A stretch of 64,000 bases of DNA from Ehrlichia ruminantium str. Welgevonden. Its GTDB lineage: Bacteria; Pseudomonadota; Alphaproteobacteria; Rickettsiales; Anaplasmataceae. Positions 49,902 to 60,290 of this stretch are shown piece after piece. Under the pieces are notes generated by a model. The model did no database searches, was not told the origin of the DNA, and was given only the letters and a program-made list of their open reading frames with translations. The stretch's first letter is position 1; each line of letters begins with the position of its first letter. The translations under genes and the position numbers were made by a program. The stretch spans positions 186,001 through 250,000 of the forward strand of contig NC_005295.2 of assembly GCF_000026005.1 (NCBI RefSeq). Direction: 5' to 3'.

Positions 49902-50975
49902 TAGTATAGTATATTATATTATATTAATATTTTAATATTATTCTGTGGTTAGTATATGTTACGTCGGTTTTTATGTAAGCTATGTTTTATTATTTTTGAT
50001 ATGGTATCTACTATTATTGCTGTAGTTTGGCGTTAATAAGCTAACTTAATTAATTATATATAGGTTATTTGGATAATCTTTAAGTTTAGGGTGTTTGTTC
50101 TATAGTTATAGGTTTTTAGGGTTGGTGTATCTATAGAAGGTAGGTTTTATCAAGTGTTAGTTTTAATGTCGGATTGTTTTTTTTAATCATCATACTGTAT
50201 GTTAATAAATATATAGTTTTAGGTAGAAGTTATATTTTTTAATTTTTAATGTTTACATAAGTAATTTTGTGTATCTGTACTTATTTTATGTAAAGTACCT
50301 ATTGTTCTACTTGCTATTTTCTAGCATTATCAGAGCTATTAATTGATATTAGTGGTTCTGGATGGTTGTTTATTTTAATTATTTATCTATCATGTAGGAA
50401 AGTTTTGTGTTGTGTAAACTGTACTTATGTTTTTCCTATATTGCATGAATGAGTATTAATAGTAGTAAAATATTATTAATCTATTTTCCTTTCTTGTAAT
50501 TTATTTTTTTATTTCTAAGCATTATTAAGTCTTAATTGTTAATATCATTTTTTTTCTAATTGTTTATTTATAATTAAAACAGAAGGATTATGTCTTAATG
50601 AACTTTAAGCGTTTTTTTTATATTGTGATAATTGTTATTAATTTTATCTTGCCAATGTAATTTGAATTTTTTGTTTACTATGCCTTATTTATTAATGTTT
50701 TTTAAAATAGAATGTTAATTCTTCCTAATACTTTGTTTGTATAATTCGCAAAGAAATGTTTTATTTTATAGATTCTAATGAAATTTTTGTGTTTCAGTAG
50801 TAATGCAATATGGTAATGAAAATATTATTAGTGCAATTTATTAATATATTTAAATAATTTCCTGTAAAATATTTTGCTATTATAGAATATTAACTTGTTG
50901 ATTGTTGTTTATTATAGTGATGGTATAAAAAATGCTTTTTATATTATGTGTATAATGTAAAATGTATGCGACCCA
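49902..50975. other. Intergenic region without visible features
   Basis: About 1.1 kb of AT-rich DNA between the MFS gene and the short minus-strand Trm112-like gene. No gene or array was found. Confidence 0.4.
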
Positions 50976-51143
50976 CTATTCTAGTTTTCTTGCTTCATCT
51001 ACTAGCATGATTGGAATGCCGTTACGTATTGGAAATGCTAACTTAGCTTTTTGACTAATTAGTTCATTAGTGTCTTTGTTGTATTCTAGTTTCTCTTTTG
51101 TTAGTGGACATACAAGTATCTCAAGTAATTTTTTGTCAATCAT
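50976..51143 (-). CDS. Trm112/UPF0434 (YcaR-like) small protein
   Basis: This 55-residue gene is easy to miss. It reads [20 protein letters not shown], then a short polar loop, then [20 protein letters not shown]. [16 protein letters not shown] and the IRNGIPIML ending are hallmarks of the Trm112/UPF0434 family. In eukaryotes and archaea Trm112 activates methyltransferases; the bacterial small form is less well defined. The usual second cysteine pair is absent, as in many bacterial members. The start is the ATG at 51143; no strong ribosome site is visible. Confidence 0.88.
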   Translation of the reverse strand: MIDKKLLEILVCPLTKEKLEYNKDTNELISQKAKLAFPIRNGIPIMLVDEARKLE

Positions 51144-51828
51144 GTGTATTTTGATAAATTAATTTTGCCTATATGAAAGATTATAACATTTGAATTGTAA
51201 TAGGACTAATTAAATTAGTTATTGTACGATAAAAAATATAATTTTAATCTTAAATACAAGGTTTTAATTATATTGATACTAGTTGATATTGTGGGGTCTG
51301 TGTTATTTTTAGTATTTGTTATAGATATATATTGATGTTAAAAAATTATGACATTAAAAAGGAATATAACTACTAAAGAAATGTTCTATGGTATAGTAAA
51401 GTTTTTTAACAAAATATTTGTATTAAATAATGTAACATATATATATTTAGTAATAGTTTCTGTAATAGTATTAATTAAATTGTAATTTTAGTAGTTATAA
51501 TGTTAAATTATATTATATAAATGAGGTTGATAATTGTATCTTAACTATTGAATGAAAACTTTGTGTTAAAAATAAATGTTAGAGCTTATCGTTGTTGATT
51601 GGTATGTATAAGTTATTTTATGCTTAAATACTATATGTTTATTAGTGATATTTATTTTATAGTAGCAAACTATACAAGTTTAAAATAAATTTGAACATTT
51701 TTTATTATTTTAAAATATAGTTATCATAATGTGTTATCTGAAATCTCTTATTATCTAATGTCTTTTATATTAAATTAATTATATACTTGTGGTTAGTAAT
51801 TTGTGAGTATTTTAGGAATATATTATGT
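51144..51828. other. Intergenic region without visible features
   Basis: About 690 bases of AT-rich DNA between two minus-strand genes. No gene, RNA or array was seen. Confidence 0.4.
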
Positions 51829-52524
51829 TTATACAAAGTTAATAGTGCCAGTGTAGTTATTATTTACGTCAAGTAATTGTTCCAATTTAATCAAAACTTC
51901 TACTACTTCTTTGTTATTCATCATATTATAATAGTCAATATTATTTAAAAAGTCATTTGAGATTATTCTAGGACCTATAGCATTAACTTTGATCTGTGGT
52001 GATAATACTCCTGCAGCTGCTTTTGTAAAATCTGATAGTGATTTTTTTGATAATGTGTATGTGAAGTATTTTATAGGATTTCTTATAACCATTTCATCAA
52101 TCATATTGATGACATGCCCTATGGTACTACACTTCTGTGCGAAATATTGAGTTAGAAATAATGGTGCCTGTACATGAAGATTGTAATTTTGCGTAAAAGT
52201 TTCAACTGTGGTGTTGATAAAAGTCTGTGGGTAAAAGACAGAAGCATTATTAATTAAACAATTACAATAAGGCATGAATTGAAACGTCTCATTTATCACA
52301 TAACTTAATGATTCAAATTTTGTTAAATTGGCTTGTATTAAAATACACTTTTGATTGCAAAGATTTTCAATAATATCTTTAAGCTGTAAAGCATGTTCTT
52401 TAGAGCTATTGTAGTGTACAGCAATATCATATCCTTTTGTGGCTAGAAATATCGCCATAGCTCTACCTAGCCTTCGTGCACTACCTGTGATTAATGCTCC
52501 ATTTTTATTAGGTTGAGTGAACAT
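51829..52524 (-). CDS. Short-chain dehydrogenase/reductase (FolM/pteridine reductase-like)
   Basis: This 231-residue protein has the Rossmann motif GALITGSARRLGRAMA, the NNAS motif in CLINNASVFYP, and the catalytic pair in YTLSKKSL. The GSARRLG form, with two Arg after the first Gly, is typical of pteridine reductases and FolM. The product could therefore reduce dihydrofolate or dihydromonapterin, although substrate assignment is uncertain. The gene starts one base after the pheS stop and is the last member of the rpmI-rplT-pheS operon. Confidence 0.8.
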   Translation of the reverse strand: MFTQPNKNGALITGSARRLGRAMAIFLATKGYDIAVHYNSSKEHALQLKDIIENLCNQKCILIQANLTKFESLSYVINETFQFMPYCNCLINNASVFYPQTFINTTVETFTQNYNLHVQAPLFLTQYFAQKCSTIGHVINMIDEMVIRNPIKYFTYTLSKKSLSDFTKAAAGVLSPQIKVNAIGPRIISNDFLNNIDYYNMMNNKEVVEVLIKLEQLLDVNNNYTGTINFV

Positions 52525-52525
52525 G

Positions 52526-53560
52526 TTATATAGTTAAATGAGTGAAGTGAAACCCGTAATGATCTAACCATTGCAGATTATTAGTGTAAAACTTACGTAA
52601 GTCACTAATATTATATTTTAACATAGTAATTCTTTCTATACCAATCCCAAAAGCAAAACCACTATATTGATTTGGGTCAATATTAACGTTTGTCAAGACA
52701 TTACTATGAACCATACCACAACCTAAAATTTCTATCCAATCATTCTGATTGCATTTTATGTCAACTTCAGCTGATGGTTCAGTAAAGGGGAAATAACTGT
52801 TTCGGAATCTTATTTGAACATTTTTTCCAAAGAATTTATTCAGGAAATAATTAATACAATATTTTAAATGCCCCATATTAATATTTTTATCAATATATAA
52901 TCCTTCAATTTGATGAAACATAGGACTGTGTGTTGCATCCCAATCATTTCTATAAACTTTTCCTGGAGCAATAACCTTAATTGGATAAATTCCATCATTA
53001 TTTTCCATTGTCCTAATTTGTACAGAAGATGTATGTGTACGTAGTACAACCCTTTTGTTATTCACTAATGTTTTTAAATAGAAAGTATCATTTTCTTCTC
53101 TTGCTGGATGGTTTTTATTGGTATTGAGTGCATCAAAAACATGGAATTCATCTTCTAGTTCTGGTCCATCATATAGTTTAAATCCTAAAGAAAGGAATAT
53201 ACGTTTTACCTCATTTAAAACATTCGAAATAGGATGTAACTTTCCTATTTTTTGAGGACGAATTGGTAGGCTAATATCAACTTTATCTTGAAGTAATTGG
53301 TTATCGATCTGTATCTGATGTAATTTTGTTCTATGTGAATTAATTAAGGATTTTAGCTCAGAGTAAATCGTATTAACAACATTTCCTACAGATTTTCTCT
53401 CTTCTAGGTTTTTGATTGTTGAAATATTCCTTAAATATACTGTTATAAAACCTGATTTTCCAAAGTAAGCTGACCTGATATTTTCTAACTCCTCAAGAGA
53501 AGAAGTAGACAATATCTTATCGGTAGCTTCTTTATGTAAGTTATGTATATTATCCAACAC
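52526..53560 (-). CDS. pheS: Phenylalanyl-tRNA synthetase alpha subunit
   Basis: This 344-residue class II synthetase subunit pairs with PheT, which is not in this window. The N-terminal coiled coil binds tRNA. The catalytic core shows [71 protein letters not shown] and [11 protein letters not shown], which include motifs 2 and 3. Length is normal. The start overlaps the rplT 3' end by 11 bases, so translation is coupled. In many bacteria pheS is followed by pheT; here an SDR gene takes that place. Confidence 0.96.
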   Translation of the reverse strand: MLDNIHNLHKEATDKILSTSSLEELENIRSAYFGKSGFITVYLRNISTIKNLEERKSVGNVVNTIYSELKSLINSHRTKLHQIQIDNQLLQDKVDISLPIRPQKIGKLHPISNVLNEVKRIFLSLGFKLYDGPELEDEFHVFDALNTNKNHPAREENDTFYLKTLVNNKRVVLRTHTSSVQIRTMENNDGIYPIKVIAPGKVYRNDWDATHSPMFHQIEGLYIDKNINMGHLKYCINYFLNKFFGKNVQIRFRNSYFPFTEPSAEVDIKCNQNDWIEILGCGMVHSNVLTNVNIDPNQYSGFAFGIGIERITMLKYNISDLRKFYTNNLQWLDHYGFHFTHLTI

Positions 53561-53921
53561 GAGACTTAGTTAAAGCTTCCTTAGTTAAATCTACAATCTG
53601 CTTAAAGTTATCTTTATTATGCACTGCCATATCTGCTAAAATTTTTCTATTTAGCGTTATATTTGCTAAAGATAACCCATAAATAAAATCTGAGTACAAA
53701 AGCCCATACTGTCTTACAGCAGCATTAATACGCATAATCCATAAGCTTCTAAAAAACCTTTTACGATTACGTCTATCACGATAAGCATACTGTAAAGCTT
53801 TTTCTACCCTCTGTAGAGCAACTCTATAACAATTCTTAGAACGTCCTCTATAGCCTTTTGCTAATTTAATAACTTTTTTATGCCGTGCTCTTGTTGTAAC
53901 ACCACGCTTAACTCTAGCCAT
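53550..53921 (-). CDS. rplT: 50S ribosomal protein L20
   Basis: This is a 123-residue L20 with the canonical start [20 protein letters not shown], then [14 protein letters not shown] and the core [20 protein letters not shown]. It is an early 50S assembly protein. It lies between rpmI (25 bases upstream) and pheS (11-base overlap). The usual first gene infC is missing from this operon. Confidence 0.97.
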   Translation of the reverse strand: MARVKRGVTTRARHKKVIKLAKGYRGRSKNCYRVALQRVEKALQYAYRDRRNRKRFFRSLWIMRINAAVRQYGLLYSDFIYGLSLANITLNRKILADMAVHNKDNFKQIVDLTKEALTKSRVG

Positions 53922-53945
53922 CTATAACCCCTAAGTTCACATACT

Positions 53946-54146
53946 TTATCTGCTATATGGCATAAAGAGCTTGATTATACGTGAATCAGACTGATTCATT
54001 ACGGTAGTACCACGTTGAACACGAATACTTCTTTTACTTCTTTTTGTCATACCATGTCTTTTTGCAGATTGAGTAGACTTTATTTTACCCGTTGCTGTAA
54101 CACTAAACCTTTTTTTTACAGAAGATTTAGTTTTTAATTTTGGCAT
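53946..54146 (-). CDS. rpmI: 50S ribosomal protein L35
   Basis: This 66-residue protein reads [20 protein letters not shown], followed by the basic stretch [15 protein letters not shown], both typical of L35. It is the first gene of rpmI-rplT-pheS-SDR on the minus strand; the promoter must lie between it and the plus-strand regulator gene. Confidence 0.97.
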   Translation of the reverse strand: MPKLKTKSSVKKRFSVTATGKIKSTQSAKRHGMTKRSKRSIRVQRGTTVMNQSDSRIIKLFMPYSR

Positions 54147-54473
54147 CTCTATCCTAAAACTGTCGCAGAAAGCTACATCTTAATCTATTCATATGTATGA
54201 GTCAAGTATATTTTCTAGGTTCTATACTGAGAATTTTATGTGATATTATTAATAAAGTTTTAAAAGTATTGTAGTTTAATACGTAGAAACTATTGGTTGA
54301 CTAATAGTTTACTAATTTATTTAAATTGATTATCAGAATAGAGGTCAGTTTTTACATAATTATTGCAAAATGCACGTCAATAATTTATAAGTGTAGGTAT
54401 TATATTTTGTGATGTACTTTATTATTAAGGTGTATAGCTTTTGTTTTACAGTAGGAAATTGGAGATAGTATAT
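54147..54473. other. Divergent promoter region between rpmI and the TrcR-type gene
   Basis: This region of about 330 bases should hold promoters for both directions. No consensus pair stood out. GGAGA at 54461-54465 is the ribosome site of the plus-strand gene. Confidence 0.4.
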
Positions 54474-55106
54474 ATGTCAGGTAGTAATAATTCTTTAGCT
54501 TCTAATAATAAAGAATCTTCTATGCTGGAGGAGTCTGGTCCTTTAATGCCTAGAGCTGTTGCAGTGTGGTTAGTAGATAATACTATATTGACTTTTGAAC
54601 AGATAGCTAAGTTTTGTAACTTACATATACTAGAAGTTAAAGGTATTGCTGATGGTGAGGTTGCAAAAGGTGTAGTTGGGTGTAATCCAATTACAATGGG
54701 GCAGGTCACAAAGGAAGAAATTGAGTATTGTCAAAATGATCCTACTAGGGTGCCTAAATTAATAAGTTATAGAAACTTTAAGAAAAATAAGAAACGTACA
54801 GTAAGATATACACCTGTTGCACGTCGTAGAGACAAACCTGATGCTGTATCTTGGATTTTAAAATATTGTCCAGAAATGCAAGATGCATGTATAGCAAAAC
54901 TTATAGGTACCACAAAATCTACCATTGCTGCTATTAGAAGTAAAGAGCATTGGAATTCTAGTAATATTAAGCCTAGAGATCCTGTGTTATTGGGATTATG
55001 TACTCAAGTGGATCTTGATGAAGCGATTATGAAAGCTCAAATAGTTGCGGAAAGGGAAAGAAGAGTGAAAAATATTAATGAATTTTCTACATCTGAACCG
55101 CTGTAA
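54474..55106 (+). CDS. DUF1013 / TrcR-type cell-cycle transcriptional regulator
   Basis: This 210-residue protein matches the alphaproteobacterial DUF1013 family, now called TrcR. It has GPLMPRAVAVWLVDNTILTF at the start, FCNLHILEVKGIADGEVAKG, and a second half with PDAVSWILKYCPEMQDACIA and LIGTTKSTIAAIRSKEHWN, which looks like a helix-turn-helix. Family members bind DNA and affect cell-cycle genes in Caulobacter. The start MSGSNNSLAS at 54474 has GGAGA eight bases upstream; the open frame extends 11 codons further to 54441 but lacks a ribosome site. Confidence 0.88.
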   Translation: MSGSNNSLASNNKESSMLEESGPLMPRAVAVWLVDNTILTFEQIAKFCNLHILEVKGIADGEVAKGVVGCNPITMGQVTKEEIEYCQNDPTRVPKLISYRNFKKNKKRTVRYTPVARRRDKPDAVSWILKYCPEMQDACIAKLIGTTKSTIAAIRSKEHWNSSNIKPRDPVLLGLCTQVDLDEAIMKAQIVAERERRVKNINEFSTSEPL

Positions 55107-55529
55107 TTATTTAAGGTTTATACAGAACATTTTCTATGTGTATAATGTGCTTATGATTGTTACTGTTTTCTAGATAGTATAATGTATTATATTGAGAATA
55201 AGTGGATTTTATGTTATATAATAATGTATAATATTCTATTGTAGAATAATGTATGTTATTTTACTATCTTTTTCTTTGTATTTTATGAGTAATTAATACG
55301 AGCTTAATGTAATGTAGGGTGCTTCTTAAGTAAAATGTGAAGTTAAGTTCTATAAGTTACTTAGATTGAGCACATTAATTCTTAATTAAGAGAGATATGA
55401 AGATTTTGTAACTAGTGTGACATGTTACTGATTAGAAGTAGTAAAACTTAAATCTTAGTTTTCTGTCAATAATTAGAAATAAAGTATGTTTGGTATTTAT
55501 AATTTTATTTATGTAGTGATAGGTTTGTA
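55107..55529. other. Intergenic region upstream of rho
   Basis: About 420 bases of AT-rich DNA between two plus-strand genes. It probably carries the rho promoter, but no convincing box pair was found. Confidence 0.4.
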
Positions 55530-56966
55530 GTGTTAAGTGATAGAAAGAGACGTGTAAGACGTACTGGTAGTAGGAAAAGTAATAAAAGTGCTACTACTGA
55601 ATCTTCTGTTGTTTTAGTGAAGGAAGAGGAAGTAATAGAGGGTATACAAAGTGAAGAAGAGGTTAAGGTACCTGAGGATAAAGGAGGAGAGGTTAAGGTA
55701 TTAGATTTAAGTGAATTAAAGAAGAAGAGTATAGAGGATCTGCTAAAGATAGCAGAAGAGCTGGGTGTGGTCAGTAATGGAAGGATGCTAAAACAGGAAA
55801 TAATATTTCACTTAATGAAAAAAGTGGTAAATGATGGAGGAGCTGCAATAGGAGGTGGGGTAGTAGAGATATTATCCGATGGCTTTGGATTTTTAAGATC
55901 TCCTGAAGCAAATTATGCTGCTAGTAGTGATGATGTATATATTTCAGCAGGACAAATAAAGAAATTTAATTTAAGGACTGGTGATATAGTAAGTGGGGAG
56001 ATTAGAGCTCCAAGTGAGAAAGAAAGATATTTTACATTAGTAAAGGCACATAGCATTAACTTTACAGATATGGGGAAGCTACAGAGATATGTGCATTTTG
56101 ATGACCTAATACCTTTATATCCAGAAGAAAGGATACTATTAGAGTGCAATGACCCTATAAGCTTAAGTAAGAAAGATATAAGCATGAGAGTAATAGATAT
56201 AGTAGCACCGTTAGGTAAAGGACAGAGGGCATTGATAGTTGCGCCGCCAAGGGCTGGGAAAACAATAATATTACAGCAAATAGCGCATTCAATATCTGTA
56301 AATCATCCAGATATTGAATTAATAGTATTATTAATCGGTGAAAGGCCGGAAGAAGTGACAGATATGTGTAGATCAGTGAAGGGTGAAGTAGTGAGTTCAA
56401 CATTTGATGAGCCTGGATATAGACATGTACAGCTTGCAGAGATTGTAATAGAAAAGGCAAAGAGAATGGTGGAGCATAGGAAAAATGTTGTAATATTATT
56501 AGATTCAATTACAAGATTAGCAAGAGCATATAACTCTGTAATACCTTCATCTGGGAAGGTATTAACAGGTGGGGTAGATTCTAATGCCTTACAAAGACCT
56601 AAGAGATTTTTTGGTGCTGCAAGAAATATAGAGAATGGAGGGTCATTAACAATAATAGCAACTGCACTGATTGAGACAGGATCAAAGATGGATGAAGTAA
56701 TCTTTGAGGAATTTAAGGGTACTGGAAATTGTGAAATAATATTAGATAGGAAAATATCAGATAAGAGAGTGTATCCTGCGATAGACATTTCAAAATCTGG
56801 TACAAGAAAAGAAGATATGTTAATAGATCATGTGTGTTTAAAGAAAGTATGGTTATTGAGAAGATTATTATCATCTATGGGTTCTGTTGAAGCTATGGAG
56901 TTTTTAAGAGATAAGTTATCAATAACGAAAGATAACAATGAGTTTTTTGATATGATGAATAGCTAG
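55530..56966 (+). CDS. rho: Transcription termination factor Rho
   Basis: This 478-residue hexameric RNA helicase has a basic/acidic N-terminal extension of about 60 residues. The Rho N-terminal helix domain follows ([20 protein letters not shown]), then the RNA-binding cold-shock domain with [17 protein letters not shown]. The ATPase core has Walker [16 protein letters not shown], Walker [18 protein letters not shown] and [18 protein letters not shown]. All key parts are present; the extension makes it longer than the ~420-residue standard. Start codon is GTG at 55530, and no ATG lies in frame before the core. The expected role is Rho-dependent termination. Confidence 0.96.
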   Translation: MLSDRKRRVRRTGSRKSNKSATTESSVVLVKEEEVIEGIQSEEEVKVPEDKGGEVKVLDLSELKKKSIEDLLKIAEELGVVSNGRMLKQEIIFHLMKKVVNDGGAAIGGGVVEILSDGFGFLRSPEANYAASSDDVYISAGQIKKFNLRTGDIVSGEIRAPSEKERYFTLVKAHSINFTDMGKLQRYVHFDDLIPLYPEERILLECNDPISLSKKDISMRVIDIVAPLGKGQRALIVAPPRAGKTIILQQIAHSISVNHPDIELIVLLIGERPEEVTDMCRSVKGEVVSSTFDEPGYRHVQLAEIVIEKAKRMVEHRKNVVILLDSITRLARAYNSVIPSSGKVLTGGVDSNALQRPKRFFGAARNIENGGSLTIIATALIETGSKMDEVIFEEFKGTGNCEIILDRKISDKRVYPAIDISKSGTRKEDMLIDHVCLKKVWLLRRLLSSMGSVEAMEFLRDKLSITKDNNEFFDMMNS

Positions 56967-58324
56967 TTAGCAGATAGTAAAGTATAGTTTTATATACCTG
57001 TAATTTAGGTTATATTTATCTATAGATATGTTAGCGTATAACAATTAAATTATATAAATTTTTTATTATAAGATTTGTGTTAAGTAATAATATGTTATCT
57101 TGATTAAAAAACATACTATTCTGTCATTTGATATGTGAATTGCATGATTTGTAGTTTTGGTCATACATGAGCTATGTTCTATTATATTCTTAATGTGTAA
57201 GTAGTAATTATTTAAATATGGTAAATATATATACTGATTAATATGGTTTTGAATGTAATAGATCTTCTAGTTTGTTATTTTATATTTAATATGTGAATTA
57301 TATAATTTGTAGATTAAATTATATTAATAACTGATATATAATCTAGAACTACGATAATGGAGTTCTAATATTAATGGGTACTGCTTACAAGAATATGTAT
57401 TTAATTAGCTATAGGTTTGTGTATTGAGCTATATACAATGTTCTAATGCTAATTTGCGATTGAAATTTTTTACTTAACTTACCTGAAATGGATTTGTAAT
57501 ACTGATATTGTTAAAATTACATATAGTAATTACCTGAAGCTCAAAAATTTATAGCAACTACTATATTTTTAACTAGTTATAAATTAATGATATTTGAAAT
57601 CATGTTATTTTTTATACATAAACTATATCCTTGTTATATTCTTGGTATGTGAGTATTGCGATTGGTAGCTATATAACTATGGCTATGCTGTTTTGTATGT
57701 AGTACTACTTAATTTATCAATACTGTATTATGTATAAATTATATAATTGTTAGCTTTGGTTATGTGTATCTGTTAGGTAATATCTAGATAATGATTATTT
57801 AACATTAGAACTTAATTAGAGAAAATAACTTTCTTTAAGTGTAGTTTAATAATATGAGCATTTGTATATAGATTGCGTAGTTTACTCAGAGTGGAAAACA
57901 GTTATTTGATAGGTATGTATTATTGATTATATCTTATGTATGAATTATATTAGTGAATATATAACTATGTATCTATTAGCTAATCTCTAAATAATGATTA
58001 TTTAACATTAGAACTTAGTTAGAGAAAGTAATTTTATTTAAGTGTAGTTTATAATACTGTAAGCATTTATGTGTGTACTGTATATTTACGTAGAATAAAA
58101 AACAGTTATTTGGTAGGTGTGTATTATTGATTATATCTTATGTATGAATTGTATTAGTTATATATAACTATGTATATATTAGCTAATCTCTAAATAATGA
58201 TTATTTAACATTGGAACTTAGTTAGAGAAAATAATTTTATTTAAGTGTAGTTTATAATATAAGCATTTATATATAGATTGCGTAGTTTACTCAGAGTAGA
58301 AAACAGTTATTTGATAGGTATGTA
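56967..58324. other. Intergenic region with young and decayed tandem repeats
   Basis: The right part is the 203-base array at about 57770-58324. The left part repeats looser forms of TATGTGAATTATATAATTTG at about 57132, 57290 and 57728, which suggests older units. No gene was found. Confidence 0.55.
57770..58324. repeat. Tandem repeat, three copies of 203 bases
   Basis: ATAATGATTATTTAACATT occurs at 57788, 57991 and 58194, exactly 203 bases apart. Copies one and three share GATTGCGTAGTTTACTCAGA, while copy two is diverged there. The third copy runs into the stop codon region of the J-domain gene, so repeat growth has reached the gene's 3' border. Confidence 0.93.
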
Positions 58325-58567
58325 TTACTGTTTTAGTAGTGTATCACGAGCTTCATTTAATTTTTGAGCTAGGTAAGGAGAACCACCTCTGTCAGGATGT
58401 ATCGATTTCATTAATTTGTGGTATGCTGCATTAATTTGTTCGTGAGTTACACCATTTTGTAGTCCTAATATTTCAAGTGCTTCCTGTCTTGATAGCTTGC
58501 TGCCTGTACTTTTAATGTTAGTGTAAGTATTTGCTTCATTTAGTACTTTTATCAAGTGAGGAAACAC
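58325..58567 (-). CDS. Small DnaJ-domain protein (TIM14/PAM18-like)
   Basis: This 80-residue protein is almost wholly a J-domain: SRQEALEILGLQNGVTHEQI, then YHKLMKSIHPDRGGSPYLAQKLNEARDTLL. HPD, the motif that stimulates Hsp70, is intact, and the GGSPYLAQKLNEA ending is typical of the TIM14/PAM18-like bacterial group. Those relatives usually have an N-terminal membrane segment, which is absent here. The only start in frame is GTG at 58567, with a stop eight codons upstream. The gene is either a soluble short form or has lost its anchor. It follows lpdA on the same strand by about 130 bases. Confidence 0.75.
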   Translation of the reverse strand: MFPHLIKVLNEANTYTNIKSTGSKLSRQEALEILGLQNGVTHEQINAAYHKLMKSIHPDRGGSPYLAQKLNEARDTLLKQ

Positions 58568-58696
58568 TATGTCATTTGTTCTTAGATATTATTATAAAAA
58601 ATTACCTGTATAACAGTAAGTATGATAGAGAATATGGTACTATCAATTTTAAGTGCCTATTTAAACATCTCTTACTATGTATAAAATGTATGTGTG

Positions 58697-60106
58697 CTAA
58701 CTATTCAGTGATTCATTATTTGATGCAAGTACTGCTTCGTGAATCATTTCTGATAATGTTGGATGTGGAAAAATAGATGAAATGATATCACGATCTGTTG
58801 CTTCTAATTGTTTGCCTATAATGTATCCATTAATCATTTCTGTTACTTCTGCTCCAATCATATGTGCACCTAATAATTCTCCAGTGGTTTTGTTAATTAT
58901 AACTTTTACGAACCCTTCTGTTTCATCTATAGCTATAGCTTTCCCACTACAATTTGCATTGAATTTTCCTATTTTGATATCATATCCCATACTCTTTGCT
59001 TGATGTTCAGTTAATCCAATACTAGCTATCTGAGGTATTGAGAATATACAACTGGGTATGTTCTCTTTATTGATATGATGTATATTACGATCTGTTATTT
59101 TTTTTTCTTGTGCTGCTATATTTTCAACACATAGTATTGCTTCATGGCTTGCTTTGTGTGCTAAACATGGTGGACCTGCAACGTCACCGATAGCATAAAC
59201 TCCTGATTCAGAAGTACAACAGTATTTATCTGTAATAATGAATCCTGCTTGATCGATTTGTATTTTTGTGTTATCCAGGCCAAGATTATCAGTATTAGGT
59301 TGTATGCCAACTGCTAATATGACTTTATCTACTTCTAAATCTATTGTATTTGATATTTGAATTCTGGCATTATTATTGGATTTTTCTAGTTTTGTTACAG
59401 AACTTTTTGTGTAAATTTTTATTCCTTTTTGATTTAAAATTTGATGCATTGATTTAGATACTTCGTGATCTTCAAGTGGTAGTATATTATCTCTGAGTTC
59501 TATCATTGTTACTTGAGTACCGAATGTGTTGTAGAAACTTGCAAATTCTATACCAATAGCTCCAGTTCCTATTATTGCTAATGACTTAGGAAGGATATTT
59601 GGTGTCATTGCATTTTTAGCATTCCATATTATGTTATTATCAAAATTTATGTTCGGTAAATTTCTAGGATGAGATCCTGTTGCAATAATTATGTGTTTTG
59701 ATGTGATATTAATTTTATCATTATTATTATCTAAAACCTCTACTGTTCCTTCTCCTAGTAATTTTGCAGTTCCAGAGTAAACTTTTATATTGTTTTTTTT
59801 CATTAGCCCACTAATTCCATTTGATAGTTTTTCTACAACATTACGTGAGCGTTCTATTATTTTAGTAAAATTACATGTTACATTTGTTACATTGATACCA
59901 AAAACATCTGCTTTTTTTATGTTATGATAAATTAGTGCAGAATGTAATAGAGATTTTGTAGGAATACATCCCCAATTTAAACATACTCCTCCTAACGTAT
60001 TCTCTTTTTCTATAATAGCAACATTATATCCTAGTTGTGCTGCTCGAATAGCTGCTATGTACCCACCTGGTCCACTTCCGATTATGAGAAACTCATGTTT
60101 GTTCAT
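58697..60106 (-). CDS. lpdA: Dihydrolipoyl dehydrogenase
   Basis: This 469-residue flavoprotein is the E3 of 2-oxoacid dehydrogenase complexes. It starts MNKHEFLIIGSGPGGYIAA (FAD-binding). The redox pair lies in GGVCLNWGCIPTKS, the NAD-binding site is AIIGTGAIGIEFASFY, GVYAIGDVAGPPCLAHKA follows, and the His/Glu ending is FPHPTLSEMIHEAVL. Everything is in place. I start at ATG 60106; the frame remains open 22 codons upstream to 60172 with no family resemblance. Confidence 0.95.
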   Translation of the reverse strand: MNKHEFLIIGSGPGGYIAAIRAAQLGYNVAIIEKENTLGGVCLNWGCIPTKSLLHSALIYHNIKKADVFGINVTNVTCNFTKIIERSRNVVEKLSNGISGLMKKNNIKVYSGTAKLLGEGTVEVLDNNNDKINITSKHIIIATGSHPRNLPNINFDNNIIWNAKNAMTPNILPKSLAIIGTGAIGIEFASFYNTFGTQVTMIELRDNILPLEDHEVSKSMHQILNQKGIKIYTKSSVTKLEKSNNNARIQISNTIDLEVDKVILAVGIQPNTDNLGLDNTKIQIDQAGFIITDKYCCTSESGVYAIGDVAGPPCLAHKASHEAILCVENIAAQEKKITDRNIHHINKENIPSCIFSIPQIASIGLTEHQAKSMGYDIKIGKFNANCSGKAIAIDETEGFVKVIINKTTGELLGAHMIGAEVTEMINGYIIGKQLEATDRDIISSIFPHPTLSEMIHEAVLASNNESLNS

Positions 60107-60290
60107 GTTTATTACTTTAAATGAGAATTCTGTAATGATAAAGAACAGAACTGTTGTTTGCAAGTGTAACATTTTTATGTAATCACTATATGATGTGATT
60201 TGTTTATTTATGAAATATTTAATAATAATTATTGATTTGTTAATTATTTGTAATAGTATTAATAATTATTAATTTTTTTTGCATAAAATC

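Noticed and set aside
55913..56788. Several antisense ORFs within rho (90 to 161 codons)
   Set aside because: They are shadows of the rho reading frame, which has all Rho motifs.
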